Source: Pseudomonas synxantha BG33R (GTDB taxonomy: Bacteria > Pseudomonadota > Gammaproteobacteria > Pseudomonadales > Pseudomonadaceae). From it: 64,000 nucleotides of DNA. The notes under the pieces are model-generated. The model made no database searches, was not told the DNA's origin, and saw only the letters and a program-made list of their open reading frames with translations. The translations under genes were made by a program, and so were the position numbers. Location: positions 62,001 through 126,000 of the forward strand of contig NZ_CM001514.1 of the NCBI RefSeq assembly GCF_000263715.2, read 5' to 3'. How positions within the stretch are numbered: position 1 is the first letter of the stretch; every line of letters begins with the position of its first letter. This document shows positions 36,748 through 46,087 of the stretch, one piece after another.

Positions 36748-37467
36748 TTAGTCCGCCTTGCGCGGAATCAGCACAACCTGCGCCGGAATGTGTTTCAGGA
36801 TCTGCCGGTGAATCTTCAGGTCATACCCCGAATCAATTCGCTTCACCCGTTTGGTCAGCAATGTGGCCAGCCACGGGTAATCCTGGGTGCGTGGCACCTG
36901 GATGCTGACATCGCACTGGTAATTCACCACGTCGGTGGCGATGGCATCCAACTGATGACGCATGTCTTCGACATCCGCGAGGTTCAGCGCCACGGTGGTG
37001 CTCGGCGCTGCGGGGTCGATGACCTTGGCCGCAGGCTTGGCTTCGGCGGCTTTCAACGCGGCTTCTGCCTGATCCAGCTCGGCCTTGCGCGCATGGCTGA
37101 TGGCGCTGTTGACGCCACCGGTCAGTGCCGGGGCTTTTGGCATCAGTGCGCGGGCCCGGCTCAGGGCGGTGGCGGCGGCGTTGACATCGCCTTTTTGCAG
37201 CACGATCTGGCTGCGCTGCAGGTAGGCTTCGGCCAGTTGACGCTGATAGGCCTCAAGTGCGGGATCGTTGGGGGACTGGGCCTGCAACGCCGCAAGTTGG
37301 TCTTCGGCGGTTGCCAGCTCGCTGCTGGCCAGGTTTTGCTCCAGCTGCGCGATGGCCACAGCGCGTGCGTCCGGGGCCTCGGGGGCAGCGGGCGGCGTGC
37401 TTTGACAGGCACCCAGCAGCAGGGAAAATGCGGCAAGGAGCAGATAACGGGAGGTGAACGGCTTCAT
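36748..37467 (-). CDS. Lipoprotein with TPR-like helical repeats (PA5502-like)
   Basis: A 239-residue lipoprotein: signal LLLAAFSLLLGAC with lipobox cysteine at about residue 21. The mature protein starts with an Ala/Pro-rich linker, then helical repeats resembling TPR units (AIAQLEQNLASSELATAEDQLAALQ, AEAYLQRSQIVLQKGDVNAAATALSRARAL). The C-terminal 60 residues are beta-rich and basic. Function is unknown. It lies 37 bp downstream of znuB on the same strand, so it may be cotranscribed with the zinc genes. Confidence 0.8.
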   Translation of the reverse strand: MKPFTSRYLLLAAFSLLLGACQSTPPAAPEAPDARAVAIAQLEQNLASSELATAEDQLAALQAQSPNDPALEAYQRQLAEAYLQRSQIVLQKGDVNAAATALSRARALMPKAPALTGGVNSAISHARKAELDQAEAALKAAEAKPAAKVIDPAAPSTTVALNLADVEDMRHQLDAIATDVVNYQCDVSIQVPRTQDYPWLATLLTKRVKRIDSGYDLKIHRQILKHIPAQVVLIPRKAD

Positions 37468-37504
37468 TCCTGCGACTCTCTATTTGCGCAAAAAGCGAGC
37501 AAGT

Positions 37505-38293
37505 CTACACCCCTCGACGGGGCAGGACAAAACTCAGCAGAAACAGGGCGGCCGCCGTAACCACAATCGACGGCCCGGCTGGCGTGTCCTTGAACCAGGA
37601 CAGCGCCAGGCCCCCGCACACTGCACACATTCCCAGGAGGCTGGCGCCGATTGCCATCTGCTCCGGTGAGCGGGCATGACGCTGGGCGGCGGCGGAGGGA
37701 ATGATCAGCAGCGACGTGATCAACAATACGCCGACTATCTTCATCGCGACAGCGATCACCACGGCGATGAGCAACATCAGGGCCATGCGCAGCCCTGCGA
37801 CGGGCAAGCCTTCCACCCTGGCGAGTTCTTCATGCACGGTGATCGCCAGCATCGGGCGCCACAGGGCCACCAACAACACCAGTACGCCAGCGCTGCCGCC
37901 GAGGATCCAGGCCAGGTCAGTCGGGCTGATCGCCAGCAGGTCGCCGAACAGGTAGGCCATCAGGTCGATGCGCACTTCATGCATGAAGCTCAATACCACC
38001 AGGCCCAGGGACAGGGTGCTTGGCGCGAGGATGCCCAGCAGGGTGTCGGAGGCCAGCGGCTGGCGTTGTTGCAAGGTCACCAGCAGTACCGCCAGCAGCA
38101 GGCAGCCCACGGTCACGGCGATGGTCGGGCTCACGTCCAGCAGAAAGCCCATGGCCACGCCCAGCAACGCCGCATGGGACAAGGTGTCACCGAAATAGGC
38201 CATGCGGCGCCAGACCACAAACGAGCCCAGCGGGCCTGCCACCAGTGCCAGAGCCAAGCCTGCCAGCAGGGCGTAGAGCAGAAAATCAGCCAT
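37505..38293 (-). CDS. znuB: Zinc ABC transporter permease
   Basis: A 262-residue metal-type ABC permease with about eight helices. Family motifs are [23 protein letters not shown] and [13 protein letters not shown] [20 protein letters not shown]. The start is the ATG at 38293 ([14 protein letters not shown]), which overlaps the znuC end by eight bases. The longer frame to 38431 runs through znuC and is not used. Confidence 0.95.
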   Translation of the reverse strand: MADFLLYALLAGLALALVAGPLGSFVVWRRMAYFGDTLSHAALLGVAMGFLLDVSPTIAVTVGCLLLAVLLVTLQQRQPLASDTLLGILAPSTLSLGLVVLSFMHEVRIDLMAYLFGDLLAISPTDLAWILGGSAGVLVLLVALWRPMLAITVHEELARVEGLPVAGLRMALMLLIAVVIAVAMKIVGVLLITSLLIIPSAAAQRHARSPEQMAIGASLLGMCAVCGGLALSWFKDTPAGPSIVVTAAALFLLSFVLPRRGV

Positions 38294-39056
38294 GCTTGCA
38301 GCTATCTCCATGAACGTGGGGAGTATCGACAACGGCACCATGCAGGTCATGGGCGTGGTCGTGATGATGGTGGTAGATCGCCAGGCTCTGGGCGTTTTTG
38401 CCGAACAGTTCCACGAACGCCGGGTCGCCACTGACCTGTTCCGGGTGGCCGGAGCAGCACACGTGGCGGTTGAGGCAGACCACCTGGTCGGTGGTGCTCA
38501 TCACCAGGTGCAGATCATGGGAGACCATCAGCACGCCGCAGCCATGGCGGTCGCGCAGGCGGGTGATCAGGCTGTACAGCTCGGCCTGGCCGGCGACGTC
38601 GACGCCTTGTACGGGCTCATCGAGCACCAGCAACTCTGGCTCGCGCAACAAGGCGCGGGCCAGCAGCACGCGCTGCATTTCGCCGCCGGAGATGCTTTGT
38701 ACCGGGCTGTCGATCACCTGCTCGGCGCCGACTTCCTTGAGCGCGGCCTGTGCACGGGCGCGGTCGACACCGGGCACCAGGCGCAGGAAGCGCAATACGG
38801 ACAGCGGCAGGGTCGGGTCCACATGCAGTTTTTGCGGCATATAGCCCACGCGCAGTTTGGGCTTGCGCCATACACTGCCACTGTCGGGCTTGAGCAGGCC
38901 AAGCACGGCGCGCACCAAGGTGGTCTTGCCTGCGCCATTGGGGCCGATCAACGTGACGATTTGCCCCGGCTCCACGCTCAGCGCGATGTTTTCCAGCACG
39001 TTCTGCCCGGCGAACGTGACGCCGACCTGCTCCAGACGGATCAACGCGTTGCTCAT
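38286..39056 (-). CDS. znuC: Zinc ABC transporter ATP-binding protein
   Basis: A 256-residue ATPase: Walker [10 protein letters not shown], signature [14 protein letters not shown], Walker [13 protein letters not shown]. The C-terminus is histidine-rich ([30 protein letters not shown] region), as in many ZnuC proteins, and may sense or bind zinc. Its ATG overlaps the zur stop (TGATG). Confidence 0.96.
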   Translation of the reverse strand: MSNALIRLEQVGVTFAGQNVLENIALSVEPGQIVTLIGPNGAGKTTLVRAVLGLLKPDSGSVWRKPKLRVGYMPQKLHVDPTLPLSVLRFLRLVPGVDRARAQAALKEVGAEQVIDSPVQSISGGEMQRVLLARALLREPELLVLDEPVQGVDVAGQAELYSLITRLRDRHGCGVLMVSHDLHLVMSTTDQVVCLNRHVCCSGHPEQVSGDPAFVELFGKNAQSLAIYHHHHDHAHDLHGAVVDTPHVHGDSCKHG

Positions 39057-39538
39057 CAAGCCCCCTGGCAGCCCGCGCACAGGCCGACCACTTCAACCGT
39101 TTGCCCCTCGACCTTGAAGCCGACGTCGGCAGAGCTTTGGATAATGGCGTCACTGATGCTTTTTTGTTCAAGCTCGATGGCCGCGTGGCACTCGCGACAG
39201 ATCAGAAACTGGCCCTGGTGCGCGTGCTCCGGGTGGTTGCAGCCGACAAACGCGTTGAGCGAGGCGATACGGTGAACCAAGCCATTTTCCAGCAGGAAAT
39301 CCAGTGCGCGGTACACGGTGGGCGGTGCAGCGCGGCGGCCGTCTTGTTCGCTGAGTACGCCAAGAATGTCGTACGCGCCCAGCGGTTTGTGGCTCTGCCA
39401 CACCAACTCCAGCACCCGGCGACGCAAGGCGGTCAGGCGCAAGCCTTTTTGTGCGCACAGGGTATCGGCCTCTGACAATGCGGTGTGCACGCAGTGAGAG
39501 TGGTCGTGGGGACGGCTGGCAAGCGGTGTTTTAGGCAT
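39056..39538 (-). CDS. zur: Zinc uptake regulator Zur (Fur family, Np20)
   Basis: A 160-residue Fur-family repressor. The winged helix (about 25-95, [16 protein letters not shown] and [19 protein letters not shown]) is followed by a dimerisation domain with structural zinc cysteines CRECH and CAGC. The N-terminus carries HDHSHCVH, a possible extra zinc site. It leads the zur-znuC-znuB operon, divergent from znuA, so it controls both sides and itself. Confidence 0.95.
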   Translation of the reverse strand: MPKTPLASRPHDHSHCVHTALSEADTLCAQKGLRLTALRRRVLELVWQSHKPLGAYDILGVLSEQDGRRAAPPTVYRALDFLLENGLVHRIASLNAFVGCNHPEHAHQGQFLICRECHAAIELEQKSISDAIIQSSADVGFKVEGQTVEVVGLCAGCQGA

Positions 39539-39562
39539 GAGCGGCGACAGATATTTGATAGA

Positions 39563-39580
39563 GACGTTATTATGTTACCC
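39563..39580. promoter_or_regulatory. Zur operator region between zur and znuA (approximate)
   Basis: The 67-bp divergent gap holds an AT-rich stretch with GTTATTATGTTAC at 39566-39578, partly resembling the proteobacterial Zur box TGTTATANTATAACA. The dyad is imperfect, so placement is tentative; regulation by Zur of this gap is expected from the gene arrangement. Confidence 0.35.
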
Positions 39581-39605
39581 GTTCCTACGCCATTGAGTGG
39601 TCATC

Positions 39606-40526
39606 GTGTCCCGACTTTTTCCCGTTTTTGTCGTATTTGTCACCAGTTTGTTCGTTGCGGGTGCCGCTCAGGCCGATGTGAAGGTGCTGACCAGCATCAA
39701 GCCGTTGCAGCTGATTGCCGCGGCGGTGCAGGACGGTGTGGCGGTTCCGGAGGTATTGCTGCCGCCGGGTGCGTCGCCGCATAACTTCGCATTGCGCCCA
39801 TCCGACGTACGGCGCGTGCAGTCGGTGGACCTGTTGTATTGGATCGGGCCGGACATGGAAACCTTTTTGCCGCGCGTGTTGAAAGGCCGTACGGCAAATA
39901 CCGTGGCGGTGCAGGACCTGCCGGGCATGAAACTGCGCATTTTCGGCGAAGATAGCCACTCTCACGCTGACGAAGCCAGCGACCATGATCACGATCATCG
40001 CCCAGGCAGCGTCGATGCACACTTGTGGCTGTCGACAGTCAATGCACGAGTAATTGCCACGCGCATGGCTGCGGACCTCAGTGCGGCTGATCCAGTGAAC
40101 GCCGAGCGTTATCAGAGCAACGCCAAAGCTTTTGGTGAGCGCCTGGACGCGCTGGATGCACGCTTGAAAAAGCGTTTGGCGGGTGTCGAAGGCAAGCCTT
40201 ACTTCGTGTTCCACGAAGCCTTCGATTACTTCGAAGAGGCTTACGGCCTCAAGCACGCCGGCGTGTTCAGCGTGGCCGCCGAGGTGCAGCCAGGCGCCCA
40301 GCATGTGGCGGCGATGCGTACGCGGTTGCAGGAGGTGGGTAAGACCTGTGTGTTCAGCGAGCCGCCGCTGCGCCCGCGTTTGGCCGAGACACTGGTTGCT
40401 GGATTACCGGTGAAGCTGGCGGAGCTGGATGCGTTGGGCGGCTATACCCCGGCGACGGCGCAGGGCTATGAGCAGGTGCTGGAAAAGCTGGGCAATGACC
40501 TGGCCGGTTGCCTGGAATCGCTTTAA
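39606..40526 (+). CDS. znuA: Zinc ABC transporter substrate-binding protein
   Basis: A 306-residue periplasmic binding protein of the cluster A-I (metal) family. The signal peptide is SRLFPVFVVFVTSLFVAGAAQA. The zinc ligands include the His of PPGASPHNFALRP and of DAHLWLS, and the flexible His/Asp loop SHSHADEASDHDHDH between them is typical of ZnuA. The GTG at 39606 is preferred because GAGTGG is well spaced; an in-frame GTG at 39597 is possible. Confidence 0.93.
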   Translation: MSRLFPVFVVFVTSLFVAGAAQADVKVLTSIKPLQLIAAAVQDGVAVPEVLLPPGASPHNFALRPSDVRRVQSVDLLYWIGPDMETFLPRVLKGRTANTVAVQDLPGMKLRIFGEDSHSHADEASDHDHDHRPGSVDAHLWLSTVNARVIATRMAADLSAADPVNAERYQSNAKAFGERLDALDARLKKRLAGVEGKPYFVFHEAFDYFEEAYGLKHAGVFSVAAEVQPGAQHVAAMRTRLQEVGKTCVFSEPPLRPRLAETLVAGLPVKLAELDALGGYTPATAQGYEQVLEKLGNDLAGCLESL

Positions 40527-40556
40527 ATGCGGGAGGGAGCTTGCCCCCTCCCACAT
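40527..40556. repeat. REP hairpin after znuA
   Basis: ATGCGGGAGGG at 40527-40537 pairs with CCCTCCCACAT at 40546-40556 (one mismatch) around AGCTTGCC. It lies just before the end of the convergent thrB gene. Confidence 0.8.
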
Positions 40557-40560
40557 TTCT

Positions 40561-41514
40561 TTAGAGCGCGAACGGCAGGTGGACGCTGACCTGCTGGCGT
40601 TGCAGCAGCCGGTGCTCGAACTCCGCTGGGTCATGAATCAACACATCCTGCCCGGCAAACGACTCCGCCGCGATCAACCGTGACAACCAGAACCGTACGC
40701 ACGCCACGCGCAGCATGGTCGGCCATAGCTCGGCTTCCTTCGCAGTAAACGGTCGCAGCCCTGCATAAGCCCCCAGCAGCGCCCGGGCGCGTTGCCCGTC
40801 GATCGCGCCATCGGCGTCCGAACACCAGTCATTCAAGGCAATCGCCACGTCGTAGAGCATCGGCCCCGAGCAGGCGTTGTAGAAGTCGATCAAGCCCGTC
40901 AAGTGCGTGCCTTCGAACATCGCATTGTCGCGAAACAGATCGGCGTGAACGTTGGCCCGTGGCAGGCCGAGGATGTCAGCCTTGTGGGTTTCGATCTCGC
41001 TCAACGCGTCCTGCAACAGGCGCTGCTGCGCGTCGTTGAGGTGTGAAATCAGCTGCGCGCCCTCACTGAGCATCCAGTCCAGCCCGCGGTCGGTCTTGCG
41101 CTCCAGCACTTTTTCGCCCTGAGTCGCCAAGTGCAGGTGGCCGAGCAGGCCGCCGACCTGGGCGCAATGTTGGGCGTTGGCGTCCTTGATGTGCTTGCCG
41201 GCCAGGCGCGGTTGCAGCAAGGCGGGTTTGCCCTTGAGTTCGCGCAAAGCGATGCCGTCGGTGGTACGCAAGGCGTACGGCACCGGCAGGTCGGCGTCGT
41301 GGAGCACGTCGAGCAGTTCGATGAAGAACGGCATTTCTGCCACGGGGCCGCGCTCAACCAGGGTCAGGACAAACTCACCCTGCTCCAGGCTGATAAAGAA
41401 ATTGGTGTTTTCGCTGCCAGCGGCAATCCCCTGGAAATCAAGCAGGCGGCCGAGCCCATAAGGGGCGAGAAAGGTTTCCAGCTCGGGCCGAGCCAGGGGG
41501 GTGAACACAGACAT
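40561..41514 (-). CDS. thrB: Homoserine kinase (ThrB, APH fold)
   Basis: A 317-residue kinase of the ThrB type found in pseudomonads, which has the aminoglycoside phosphotransferase fold rather than the GHMP fold of E. coli ThrB. It phosphorylates homoserine for threonine synthesis. Seen motifs are GSENTNFFISLEQGEFVLTLVER (nucleotide binding), NVHADLFRDNAMFEG (catalytic loop, HxDxxxxN) and GLIDFYNACSGP. The ATG at 41514 begins SVFTPLARPELETFLAPYGLG. Confidence 0.95.
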   Translation of the reverse strand: MSVFTPLARPELETFLAPYGLGRLLDFQGIAAGSENTNFFISLEQGEFVLTLVERGPVAEMPFFIELLDVLHDADLPVPYALRTTDGIALRELKGKPALLQPRLAGKHIKDANAQHCAQVGGLLGHLHLATQGEKVLERKTDRGLDWMLSEGAQLISHLNDAQQRLLQDALSEIETHKADILGLPRANVHADLFRDNAMFEGTHLTGLIDFYNACSGPMLYDVAIALNDWCSDADGAIDGQRARALLGAYAGLRPFTAKEAELWPTMLRVACVRFWLSRLIAAESFAGQDVLIHDPAEFEHRLLQRQQVSVHLPFAL

Positions 41515-41569
41515 GGTTAAAACTGCCGTTACGGGCGCTGGCTTAGCAGCGCCGGTTAAAATTAAGAAA

Positions 41570-41860
41570 TCATTTCCATTCGAAGATCTTCCATGACGGG
41601 ATCAGCATATCCGGCTGGTCAGAGCGGATGAAGTTCGCATCGGTTCCGTCAGCGCGCACCAGGAAATAAGGTGGAGCGCCCTTCGGGGTAACCTTGATGG
41701 CGTACAGGAAGCCGTTCTGGCGATACTCCTGGATAGTCTTGTCGCCTTCCGTGCGAATGGTAACTTCCGGGTCTGCCGAAGGGGCATCGTCTGCCGCCAT
41801 GGCAGCCATCGGAGCGAGTGCAATCAAACCGGTCAACAGCAGGCGATTGAATGTACGCAT
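41570..41860 (-). CDS. DUF2782 small periplasmic protein
   Basis: A 96-residue protein with a signal peptide (RTFNRLLLTGLIALAPMAAMA) and the DUF2782 domain: PEVTIRTEGDKTIQEYRQNGFLYAIKVTPKGAPPYFLV, ending in PSWKIFEWK. Function unknown. It lies between thrB and the divergent polA, on the same strand as thrB 55 bp upstream, and may share its transcript. The same order is seen at PA5494. Confidence 0.9.
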   Translation of the reverse strand: MRTFNRLLLTGLIALAPMAAMAADDAPSADPEVTIRTEGDKTIQEYRQNGFLYAIKVTPKGAPPYFLVRADGTDANFIRSDQPDMLIPSWKIFEWK

Positions 41861-41934
41861 GATAACCTTGTCCCTTTGTTTTCATTGGTCCGGCTATTCT
41901 AGCGCCTGACCCGCCGAAAAGGTTGATCCTGCTC

Positions 41935-44730
41935 ATGAGCCAAGCGCCCCTCGTCCTGGTGGACGGTTCTTCTTATCTGTACCGCGCCTTCCACGCGCTG
42001 CCACCGTTGACCACCTCCAAAGGCCTGCCGACCGGTGCGGTCAAGGGCGTGTTGAACATGCTCAAAAGCCTGCGCAAGCAGTACCCGGACAGCCCGTTCG
42101 CGGTGGTGTTCGACGCCAAGGGTGGGACCTTTCGCGATGAGATGTACGCCGAGTACAAGGCCAACCGCCCGAGTATGCCCGATGACATGCGCCTGCAAAT
42201 CGAGCCGCTCCATCAAAGCGTGATCGCCCTGGGCTTCCCGTTGCTGTGCGTCGAAGGCGTCGAGGCTGACGACGTGATCGGCACCCTGGCCCGCAGCAGC
42301 GCGGCCGCCAGCCGCCCGGTGGTGATTTCGACCGGCGATAAAGACATGGCACAGCTGGTGGACGGGCACATTACCTTGGTCAACACCATGACCGGTAGCT
42401 CGATGGACGTTGAGGGCGTAAAGGAGAAATTCGGCGTCGCTCCCGAGCAGATCATCGACTATCTGGCGTTGATGGGCGATTCGTCCGACAACATCCCAGG
42501 CGTCCCGGGTATTGGGCCGAAGACCGCCTCGGGCTTGTTGGTGGGAGTGAATGGCGGCCTCAAAGAGCTTTATGAGCAGCTGGATATTGTGCCGACGCTG
42601 CCTATCCGCGGGGCCAAAACCCTGCCAGCCAAGCTTGAAGAGCACAAGGAGATGGCATTCCTGTCCTATCAGTTGGCGACGATCAAGATCGATGTGCCAC
42701 TGGACGTGGGCCTGGATGACCTGCACCTGATCGAGCCGGATCGCGAAAAGCTGCTGGAGCTGTACACGCTGCTTGAGTTCAAGAGCTGGTACGACGAGAT
42801 CCAGCGCGATGCCAAGCGTGTGGAGCTCAAGTCGGCGAGCGAGGTTGCACCTGCCGCCGAAACGCCGGTCGAGGCCGTTATATCGGTACCGGTAGAGGCG
42901 GTTTACACCACCGTCCTGGACCAGGCCACCTTCGACGTGTGGCTGAAAAAACTCAACGATGCGCCGTTGTTTGCCTTTGATACCGAAACCACCGGCATTG
43001 ACGCTCAACAGGCGCAATTGGTTGGGGTCTCGTTTGCTGTGCAGCCCCATGAAGCCGCCTACATCCCGCTGACCCATTCCTATATCGGCGCGCCGGATCA
43101 ATTGGATCGGGACACCGTGCTGCTGGCCTTGAAACCGCTGCTGGAAGACCCGACCAAACTCAAGGTTGGCCAGCACGCCAAGTTCGATATGAACATCCTC
43201 GCCAACTGCGCCATCGGTGGCGACCCTGCACAGGGCATCACTGTGCGTGGCATCGCCTTCGACACCATGCTCGAATCCTACGTGCTGAACTCCACGGCGA
43301 CCCGCCATGACATGGACAGCCTGGCGAAAAAGTATCTGGACCACGACACGGTCAGCTTCCAGGACATTGCCGGCAAGGGCGCCAAGCAGCTGACATTCGA
43401 CCAGATTGCCCTTGAACAGGCTGGCCCTTACGCGGCCGAAGATGCCGATGTGACCTTGCGCCTGCATCAGGAGCTGCACGCAAAGCTGGCCGCGATCCCG
43501 AGCCTGGCCAGTGTGCTGACGGATATCGAGATGCCGTTGGTGCCGGTACTGGCACGCATCGAGCGCCAGGGCGCATTGGTGGACAAGGAGCTGCTGGGCA
43601 TCCAGAGCATCGAGCTGGGTAACAAGATGGTCGAGCTGGAGCGCCAGGCCTTCGAGATCGCCGGTGAAGAATTCAACCTTGGCTCACCCAAGCAGCTTGG
43701 GGCGATTCTCTACGAGAAGCTGGGGATGCCGGTGTTGAAAAAGACCGGCAAGGGGCAGGCTTCCACCGCCGAAGAAGTGCTGGCCAAACTGGCCGAAGAT
43801 GATTTTCCGTTGCCCAAGGTGCTGATGCAGTACCGCAGCATGAGCAAGCTCAAAAGTACCTACACCGACCGCCTTCCGGAGCAGATCAACCCTCGCACCG
43901 GGCGCATTCATACGTCTTACCATCAGGCGGTAGCGGCAACCGGGCGCTTGTCCTCCAGCGACCCGAACCTGCAGAACATCCCGGTGCGCACCGCCGAAGG
44001 GCGGCGGATTCGCCAGGCGTTTGTCGCGCCCAAGGGCTACAAGCTGCTGGCGGCGGACTATTCCCAGATCGAGCTGCGGATCATGGCGCACCTGTCCAAG
44101 GACGAAGGGCTGATGAACGCCTTTCGAAACGATCTGGACGTGCACACCGCCACGGCTGCCGAGGTATTCAAGGTTGAGCTGGCTGAAGTCACGTCCAACC
44201 AGCGCCGCAGTGCCAAGGCGATCAACTTCGGCCTGATCTACGGCATGGGTGCCCAGAAGCTCGGCAAGGACATCGGCGTCGATACCAAGACCGCCAAGGC
44301 TTACATCGATGTGTACTTCGCCCGCTATCCAGGTGTTCGCGAATACATGGAGCGCACGCGTGCCCAGGCAGCGGACCAAGGCTATGTGGAAACCTTCTTC
44401 GGGCGGCGCCTGTACTTGCCGGATATCAACTCCAACAAGCCTCAGGAGCGCGCTGCGGCAGAGCGCACAGCCATTAACGCGCCCATGCAGGGCACGGCGG
44501 CGGACATCATCAAGAAAGCCATGGTGCAGGTGGATAACTGGCTGACCGAGTCGGGCCTGGATGCCAAGGTAATCCTGCAAGTGCACGATGAATTGGTGCT
44601 GGAGGTGCGTGAGGACCTGGTCCCACAAGTCAGCGAGAAGATTCGCGAACATATGAGTGCTGCAGCCCAACTGGACGTACCGTTGGTGGTGGATGTGGGC
44701 GTGGGCGATAACTGGGACGAAGCGCACTGA
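41935..44730 (+). CDS. polA: DNA polymerase I
   Basis: A 931-residue family A polymerase for repair and Okazaki fragment processing. Domains: 5' nuclease (1-290, LVDGSSYLYRAFHALP, GDKDMAQLV), 3'-5' exonuclease (about 325-515, FAFDTETTGID), and polymerase (about 530-931, with DYSQIELRIMAHLS, RRSAKAINFGLIYGMG, and QVHDELVLEV). All key acids are present. The ATG at 41935 (SQAPLVLVDGSS) is the family start. Confidence 0.98.
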   Translation: MSQAPLVLVDGSSYLYRAFHALPPLTTSKGLPTGAVKGVLNMLKSLRKQYPDSPFAVVFDAKGGTFRDEMYAEYKANRPSMPDDMRLQIEPLHQSVIALGFPLLCVEGVEADDVIGTLARSSAAASRPVVISTGDKDMAQLVDGHITLVNTMTGSSMDVEGVKEKFGVAPEQIIDYLALMGDSSDNIPGVPGIGPKTASGLLVGVNGGLKELYEQLDIVPTLPIRGAKTLPAKLEEHKEMAFLSYQLATIKIDVPLDVGLDDLHLIEPDREKLLELYTLLEFKSWYDEIQRDAKRVELKSASEVAPAAETPVEAVISVPVEAVYTTVLDQATFDVWLKKLNDAPLFAFDTETTGIDAQQAQLVGVSFAVQPHEAAYIPLTHSYIGAPDQLDRDTVLLALKPLLEDPTKLKVGQHAKFDMNILANCAIGGDPAQGITVRGIAFDTMLESYVLNSTATRHDMDSLAKKYLDHDTVSFQDIAGKGAKQLTFDQIALEQAGPYAAEDADVTLRLHQELHAKLAAIPSLASVLTDIEMPLVPVLARIERQGALVDKELLGIQSIELGNKMVELERQAFEIAGEEFNLGSPKQLGAILYEKLGMPVLKKTGKGQASTAEEVLAKLAEDDFPLPKVLMQYRSMSKLKSTYTDRLPEQINPRTGRIHTSYHQAVAATGRLSSSDPNLQNIPVRTAEGRRIRQAFVAPKGYKLLAADYSQIELRIMAHLSKDEGLMNAFRNDLDVHTATAAEVFKVELAEVTSNQRRSAKAINFGLIYGMGAQKLGKDIGVDTKTAKAYIDVYFARYPGVREYMERTRAQAADQGYVETFFGRRLYLPDINSNKPQERAAAERTAINAPMQGTAADIIKKAMVQVDNWLTESGLDAKVILQVHDELVLEVREDLVPQVSEKIREHMSAAAQLDVPLVVDVGVGDNWDEAH

Positions 44731-44738
44731 TTGCAGAG

Positions 44739-44771
44739 CTGCGCCAACACCGAGGGTGCTGGCGCAGTGCT
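44739..44771 (+). terminator. polA terminator hairpin
   Basis: CTGCGCCAACACC at 44739-44751 pairs with GGTGCTGGCGCAG at 44755-44767 apart from one mismatch, around GAG, followed by TGCTTT. Confidence 0.65.
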
Positions 44772-44822
44772 TTAGAGCGCAAATCGCCGTCAGTTATTTC
44801 CAATAGTTTTTTGGAGCTGCCG

Positions 44823-44850
44823 GAACTTAACCTGTGAACTGCCACTCAGA
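44823..44850 (+). promoter_or_regulatory. AlgU (sigma-22) promoter of ersA
   Basis: GAACTT at 44823-44828, 17 bases, TCAGA at 44846-44850. The same sequence elements and spacing occur before osmC. ErsA of P. aeruginosa is known to be AlgU-dependent, which supports the call. Confidence 0.75.
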
Positions 44851-44856
44851 GTTACT

Positions 44857-44985
44857 GAATGGGTGGTGAAGCCCTTCAATGCTCCTATGTTGTGTTAAGT
44901 GTTGGCAGATATCTGGACCCCGCCCTAGCGGTCCGGAACTTGGACCCCGAACTTCCCTCCCCATACGAAGTCCGGGGTTTTTTTT
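44857..44985 (+). ncRNA. ersA: ErsA small regulatory RNA (Spot 42-position sRNA)
   Basis: The RNA is placed by synteny (polA-ersA-engB) and by its two ends. The AlgU promoter predicts a start near 44857. The terminator is ACCCCGAACTTC (44944-44955) paired with GAAGTCCGGGGT (44967-44978), plus a T-run to 44985. The length of about 129 nt is close to the 132 nt reported for P. aeruginosa ErsA. The terminator loop carries CCTCCCC, a C-rich tract able to pair with ribosome-binding sites; known ErsA represses algC and oprD and affects biofilm formation. The exact 5' end is inferred. Confidence 0.8.
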
Positions 44986-44998
44986 GCCCGCAGAAAAG

Positions 44999-45640
44999 TT
45001 ACTCGGTAGCTTCTGCGCCTTTGTCCGCCAATTCCATCCAGCCGGCCAGCACGGTGTAAGCCTCTTCCAGGCCCATGCGCTTCGGCGCCGAGAACAGCTG
45101 GATAGTGATCGTATCGCCCCAGCCCTTACGGATGTCGGACTGCACTTTGAGCAGCGTGTTCTTGGCTGCGCCGTAGGTGAGCTTGTCGGCCTTGGTCAGC
45201 AGGATGTGCATCGGCATGCCGCTGGCGACGGCCCAGTCGAGCATCAGCAGGTCGAAGTCAGTCATCGGATGGCGGATGTCCATCATCAGAATCAGACCCT
45301 TCAAACTCTCCCGGCCACCCAGGTAAGCCTCAAGGTGACGCTGCCAGTGCAGCTTCAGCGGGATAGGTACTTTTGCATAACCGTAGCCCGGCAGGTCGAC
45401 CAGACGCCGATCATCGTCTAGCTTGAAGAAATTGAGCAGTTGCGTGCGACCCGGGGTTTTCGAGGTGCGCGCCAGGCTGGCGTGGGTCAAGGTGTTCAGT
45501 GCGCTGGATTTGCCAGCGTTGGAGCGGCCGGCAAAGGCGACTTCAAAGCCCTCGTCATCGGGGCATTGGTCCACTTTGGCGGCGCTGAGCATGAACGTGG
45601 ACTGTTGGCACAGGCCGAGGATGGGATTCTTGAGTTGCAT
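44999..45640 (-). CDS. engB: Ribosome biogenesis GTPase EngB (YihA/YsxC)
   Basis: A 213-residue essential GTPase for 50S assembly. G1 is GRSNAGKSS (38-46), G3 is [10 protein letters not shown]4 is TKADK, and the switch [11 protein letters not shown] is typical. The ATG at 45640 ([15 protein letters not shown]) matches the family start; the frame is open to 45766 through the promoter of the divergent gene. Its end is 13 bp past the ErsA T-run, on the opposite strand. Confidence 0.96.
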   Translation of the reverse strand: MQLKNPILGLCQQSTFMLSAAKVDQCPDDEGFEVAFAGRSNAGKSSALNTLTHASLARTSKTPGRTQLLNFFKLDDDRRLVDLPGYGYAKVPIPLKLHWQRHLEAYLGGRESLKGLILMMDIRHPMTDFDLLMLDWAVASGMPMHILLTKADKLTYGAAKNTLLKVQSDIRKGWGDTITIQLFSAPKRMGLEEAYTVLAGWMELADKGAEATE

Positions 45641-45690
45641 GAGATTTCCGATGTGGGCGGTGCCGAAAAAGGGTGCGGCAAGCGGTGTCG

Positions 45691-45719
45691 TTTCCGTTTC
45701 AGTAGCGCCAGTATATAAT
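45691..45719 (+). promoter_or_regulatory. Sigma-70-like promoter upstream of the cytochrome c5-like gene
   Basis: TATAAT at 45714-45719 is a perfect -10; TTTCCG 17 bases upstream is a weak -35. The leader to the gene at 45833 would be about 107 bases. Confidence 0.5.
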
Positions 45720-45832
45720 GCCGCAGATTTTGTGTGTGCTTTGTCCCAGCGAAGGATGAAGCTCACGGGAGCGAAAGACCTTTATTGCGCATTAGAACGC
45801 AAAACGCTCTCAAACCCTGAAAAGGTCGATGT

Positions 45833-46054
45833 ATGGCCTCAATGGTTGCCGCTTTTGGTGTCCTGAACCCGCTTTATGGCGCTCAGGCTACACAGGATCC
45901 ACAAGCGCTGTACAACCGTGTTTGTGTGGTCACGCTGATGCAGCGCGTGACCCAGGGTTTCAAGGCAATGCCGCCGCGTGGTTTGTGCATGGACTGCAGT
46001 ACTGAGGATTACCAGGCCGTCATTGAGTTGGCGGTGAGTAAACCCGGTAGATAA
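45833..46054 (+). pseudogene. Cytochrome c5-like gene lacking the haem-binding motif
   Basis: A 73-codon frame. The C-terminal half FKAMPPRGLCMDCSTEDYQAVIEL is the hallmark end of cytochrome c5 proteins, and TQDPQALYNRVC matches the segment just before their CxxCH. Here the text passes from NRVC straight to VVTLMQRVTQGF, with no CxxCH anywhere in the protein. About 30 residues seem to be missing in frame, including the haem site. The signal-like N-terminus (ASMVAAFGVLNPLYGAQA) has no positive charge. It sits before cytochrome c4, where P. aeruginosa has a cytochrome gene (PA5491). It is either a decaying gene or a haem-free derivative. Confidence 0.65.
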
Positions 46055-46087
46055 CTCTTAAACCCTTAGCCGTAGTTGGATTAGCTG

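Noticed and set aside
45423..45866. 147-codon plus-strand frame opposite engB that runs into the cytochrome c5-like gene
   Set aside because: Most of it is antisense to engB. Only the last 37 codons lie outside, and they overlap the better supported frame at 45833.
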